NCBI GenBank assembly: GCA_020348765.1 | Contig: CP070753.1 | Location: 2,481,213-2,490,334, forward strand | Length of the DNA: 9,122 nucleotides | Direction of reading: 5' to 3' | Source: Burkholderiales bacterium | Lineage (GTDB): Bacteria > Pseudomonadota > Gammaproteobacteria > Burkholderiales > Burkholderiaceae_E | Part shown: positions 6,945 to 9,122 of the stretch, piece after piece | How positions within the stretch are numbered: the stretch's first letter is position 1 | Layout of the letters: every line of letters starts with the position of its first letter | Program-made: the position numbers and the translations under genes | The notes under the pieces: model-generated | What the model saw: only the letters and a program-made list of their open reading frames with translations | Told to the model about the DNA's origin: nothing | Database searches by the model: none

Positions 6945-6995
6945 ACGGCACACGCGCGCGGCTGCGACAGGGATCGGGAAACGGGACGGTCGGAC

Positions 6996-8123
6996 ATGGC
7001 CAAGATGAAGGTAGGACTGGTGGGCTGGCGCGGCATGGTCGGTTCGGTGCTGATCGAGCGCATGCGCGACGAGGGCGACCTGGCGCTGATCGAGCCGGTG
7101 GCATTCAGCAGCTCGAACGCGGGCGGACGGGCGCCCGATTGGGCCGGCGGCGGCACGTTGCTCGACGGCAACGACGTCGGCGCGCTCGCGCGGATGGATG
7201 CGGTGATCACCTGCCAGGGCGGCGACTACACGAACGGGGCCTACCCCGGCCTGCGGGCCGCGGGCTGGAACGGCTACTGGATCGACGCCGCCTCGGCGCT
7301 GCGGATGAAGGATGACGCGGCGATCATCCTGGACCCGGTCAACCTGGCCGTGATCCAGGAAGCGCTGGGTCGCGGGGTGCGCACCTTCGTCGGCGGCAAC
7401 TGCACGGTCAGCCTGATGCTGATGGCGCTCGACGGGCTGCTGCGCCATGACATGATCGAGTGGATCACCGCGATGACCTATCAGGCGGCCAGCGGCGGCG
7501 GCGCGCAGCACATGCGCGAGCTGGTGGCGCAGATGGGGGTGGTGCACGGTGCGGCGGCCGATCTGCTCCAAGACCCGGCCTCGGCGATCCTGGACATCGA
7601 CCGGGCGGTCACGGACTGCCTGCGCGATCCGGGCCTGCCCAAGGCGAACTTCGGGGTGCCGCTGGCCGGCAGCCTGATCGCTTGGATCGACAAGGACCTC
7701 GGCGACGGCGTCTCGCGCGAGGAATGGAAGGGCGGTGCCGAGACCAACAAGATCCTCGGCCGCCCGCCGATGGGTACGCCGGGATCGATTCCGGTCGAGT
7801 CGATCTGCGTGCGCGTCGGCGCCATGCGCTGTCACAGCCAGGCGCTGACGATCAAGCTGCGTCGCGACGCACCGCTGGACGAGATCGAATCGATGCTGGC
7901 CGGCGGCAACGAATGGGTGCGCCTGGTGCCCAACGAACGCGAGGCCAGCATCCGCGACTTGTCGCCGGCGGCCGTGTCCGGCACGATGTCGGTGCCGATC
8001 GGACGGGTCCGAAAACTGGCCATCGGCGAGGGTTTCATCAGCGCATTCACGGTCGGCGACCAGCTTCTGTGGGGTGCGGCAGAGCCGTTGAGGCGCATGC
8101 TGCGGATTTTGGTTGAGCGGTGA
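6996..8123 (+). CDS. asd: aspartate-semialdehyde dehydrogenase
   Basis: This 375-residue cytoplasmic enzyme reduces L-aspartyl-4-phosphate to L-aspartate-4-semialdehyde with NADPH. The product feeds lysine and diaminopimelate (cell wall), threonine and methionine synthesis. It is of the Gram-negative proteobacterial type. Visible features are the nucleotide-binding glycines GWRGMVG at residues 10-16, a SSSNAGG loop, [10 protein letters not shown] with the acyl-accepting Cys136, the [12 protein letters not shown] block, and RCHSQA with catalytic His280. The length fits the family. The start at 6996 gives the usual [14 protein letters not shown]-terminus after three extra residues; only a weak GGACGG precedes it. 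It follows leuB by 97 bp and is probably part of the same transcript, the normal arrangement in betaproteobacteria. Confidence 0.98.
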   Translation: MAKMKVGLVGWRGMVGSVLIERMRDEGDLALIEPVAFSSSNAGGRAPDWAGGGTLLDGNDVGALARMDAVITCQGGDYTNGAYPGLRAAGWNGYWIDAASALRMKDDAAIILDPVNLAVIQEALGRGVRTFVGGNCTVSLMLMALDGLLRHDMIEWITAMTYQAASGGGAQHMRELVAQMGVVHGAAADLLQDPASAILDIDRAVTDCLRDPGLPKANFGVPLAGSLIAWIDKDLGDGVSREEWKGGAETNKILGRPPMGTPGSIPVESICVRVGAMRCHSQALTIKLRRDAPLDEIESMLAGGNEWVRLVPNEREASIRDLSPAAVSGTMSVPIGRVRKLAIGEGFISAFTVGDQLLWGAAEPLRRMLRILVER

Positions 8124-8205
8124 ACTGCCACCCAGGGGGCGCGCGCGACTGGTGGTGACCGCGAAACGACCGCTCGTCGGATGGAGTGGGTTCGAAGCGA
8201 CGCAG

Positions 8206-8238
8206 GCGAAGCTTGAGCAGCGCTTAAGCTTGCTTCGC
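8206..8238 (+). terminator. long bulged hairpin after asd, possible terminator
   Basis: GCGAAGC (8206-8212) pairs with GCTTCGC (8232-8238). Inside it TTGAGC (8213-8218) pairs with GCTTAA (8222-8227), with one G-U in RNA and a 4-nt GCTT bulge. An alternative register pairs AAGCTTGAG (8209-8217) with CTTAAGCTT (8223-8231). It lies 82 nt after the asd stop and 54 nt before fimV, so it could end the leu-asd transcript. No T-run follows, and a structural role in the fimV leader is also possible. The second half of the spacer (about 8205-8280) is clearly less GC-rich than the genes, as expected for a promoter region, but no convincing -35/-10 pair is visible; TTGATG at 8246-8251 is a weak -35 candidate. 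Confidence 0.45.
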
Positions 8239-8280
8239 TAAGTGCTTGATGCTAACTTGAAAACTCCGATTCATTTGGTC

Positions 8281-8286
8281 GAGGGG
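8281..8286 (+). promoter_or_regulatory. ribosome binding site deciding the fimV GTG start
   Basis: GAGGGG ends 6 nt before the GTG at 8293-8295. It supports GTG as the start: no ATG precedes the signal-peptide core in this frame, since the first in-frame ATG (8425) lies inside the hydrophobic segment. Confidence 0.65.
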
Positions 8287-8292
8287 TGGGTC

Positions 8293-9122
8293 GTGTCCGA
8301 ACGCTTCACATCGCAGAAGCAGAGCAATAAGTCACGAAACTACGGGCAACGGCCCGAGTCGTTTCGTTGTGCCGCGTCGCGCCTGACGACATATTCGGCG
8401 GCGGCATTGCTGCTGGCCGCCGGAATGCTGCCCTCGGCCTATGCTGCCGGGCTCGGTCGTCTGACCGTGCAGTCGGCACTGGGCCAGCCCTTGCAGGCCG
8501 AGGTCGAGATCACGGCGCTGTCGCGCGAGGAAGTGGCTTCGCTGAGTGTGCGCATGGCGCCACAGGCCGCGTTCAGGCAAGCCGGGCTCGAATACAACCC
8601 GGTGTTGCGCAATCTCCGGTTGACGATCGAGCGGCGCGCCGATGGCACGCCGTTCATTCGGCTGACTTCGGCACAGCCGGTGAACGAGCCGTTCGTCGAC
8701 ATGATGGTCGAGTTGAACTGGGCCTCCGGTCGTTTCGTGCGCGAGTACACGTTCCTGCTCGATCCGCCCGAGTTGCGCGTGGCGCAGCCCGAGCCGCAGG
8801 AGGCGCCGGCCCAGATCGTGGCGCCTGCCGTACCGGCACCGGCAGCTTCGGCGCCGGCCGCGCCAGCCGACACCGTTGCGGAGCCGCCGGTCGCTGCCGC
8901 GCCCAGCAGCACCGAACAGGCTGCGCCAGCCGCTGAGTCGCAGCAGGCCCCGGCGTCCGCCGAGTCGGCATCGGCCGCGCCGGCCACCGCTGCGCCCGCG
9001 ACCAGCGTGCGTACCGTCGAGGTCGTGCGTGGCGACTCGCTGAGCGGCATCGCCGGAAGGGTGCAGCCCGAAGGCGTGACGCTGGCCCAGACCATGCTCG
9101 CGATCTATCGGGCCAACCCGGA
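8293..9122 (+). CDS. fimV: FimV-family LysM protein, N-terminal part (runs off the window)
   Basis: The first 276 codons of a FimV-type protein; the 3' part lies beyond the window. FimV proteins are inner-membrane anchored, bind peptidoglycan through LysM and act in type IV pilus assembly and cell-pole organisation. Residues 1-33 are polar and basic. Residues 34-51 form a signal-peptide core ending SAYA, with cleavage likely after Ala51 or Ala52. From Gly53 the typical mature start GLGRLTVQSALGQPLQAEVEI begins a folded region reaching about residue 160. A Pro/Ala-rich linker covers about 167-236. The FimV-core LysM region starts near Val239 (VEVVRGDSLSGIAGRV) and continues to the window end with the family's RANP motif. 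It has its own spacer with a hairpin, so may be expressed separately from asd. The GTG start makes the pre-signal tail unusually long; an internal start is possible. Confidence 0.9.
   Translation, partial: MSERFTSQKQSNKSRNYGQRPESFRCAASRLTTYSAAALLLAAGMLPSAYAAGLGRLTVQSALGQPLQAEVEITALSREEVASLSVRMAPQAAFRQAGLEYNPVLRNLRLTIERRADGTPFIRLTSAQPVNEPFVDMMVELNWASGRFVREYTFLLDPPELRVAQPEPQEAPAQIVAPAVPAPAASAPAAPADTVAEPPVAAAPSSTEQAAPAAESQQAPASAESASAAPATAAPATSVRTVEVVRGDSLSGIAGRVQPEGVTLAQTMLAIYRANP

Noticed and set aside
1..9122. Mobile elements, tRNA/rRNA genes, toxin-antitoxin or defence genes
   Set aside because: No transposase, integrase, terminal repeats, tRNA-like folds or accessory genes are visible; all genes recognised are housekeeping or common envelope functions in a conserved order.

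Overview
The window is a dense, all-forward-strand piece of a high-GC chromosome. It looks like a betaproteobacterium, most likely Burkholderiales. Three things point there: the chorismate synthase is of the Burkholderia/Ralstonia type, the gene order leuC-leuD-leuB-asd-fimV is the usual betaproteobacterial one, and the -10 boxes upstream of aroC and leuC have a form common in that group. The genus cannot be read from the sequence. Strong third-position G/C bias keeps many long antisense and out-of-frame reading frames open; these are shadows, not genes.

Region 1 (1-262) holds the last 20 codons of an unidentified upstream gene. That gene end is followed by a 39-bp tandem duplication that copies the stop codon, then by a candidate -10 box overlapping a perfect 12-bp inverted repeat just before aroC.

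Region 2 (263-3451) is a compact three-gene unit: aroC (last step of the shikimate pathway), a 12-helix MFS transporter of the HcaT-like family, and an M48 zinc metalloprotease lipoprotein. The gaps are 7 nt and then a 4-nt ATGA overlap, so co-transcription is likely. The functional link between the three is not obvious.

Region 3 (3452-8123) is the leucine/aspartate-family unit leuC, leuD, leuB, asd. LeuC and LeuD form isopropylmalate isomerase and LeuB oxidises its product, giving the leucine precursor. Asd makes aspartate semialdehyde, the branch point to lysine/diaminopimelate, threonine and methionine. A candidate promoter overlaps the end of the M48 gene. The spacers carry hairpins: one in the leuC leader, one lying between a strong Shine-Dalgarno and the leuD start, and one after leuD followed by seven tandem decamers.

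Region 4 (8124-9122) is a 169-bp spacer, visibly less GC-rich in its second half and carrying a long hairpin, then the 5' part of fimV, which runs off the window. FimV is a LysM-containing inner-membrane/periplasmic hub protein linked to type IV pili and cell polarity.

The window is essentially conserved housekeeping sequence and I see no new biological system in it. What deserves a second look is small-scale: repeats at gene ends, hairpins in the leu spacers, and the aroC-transporter-protease grouping.
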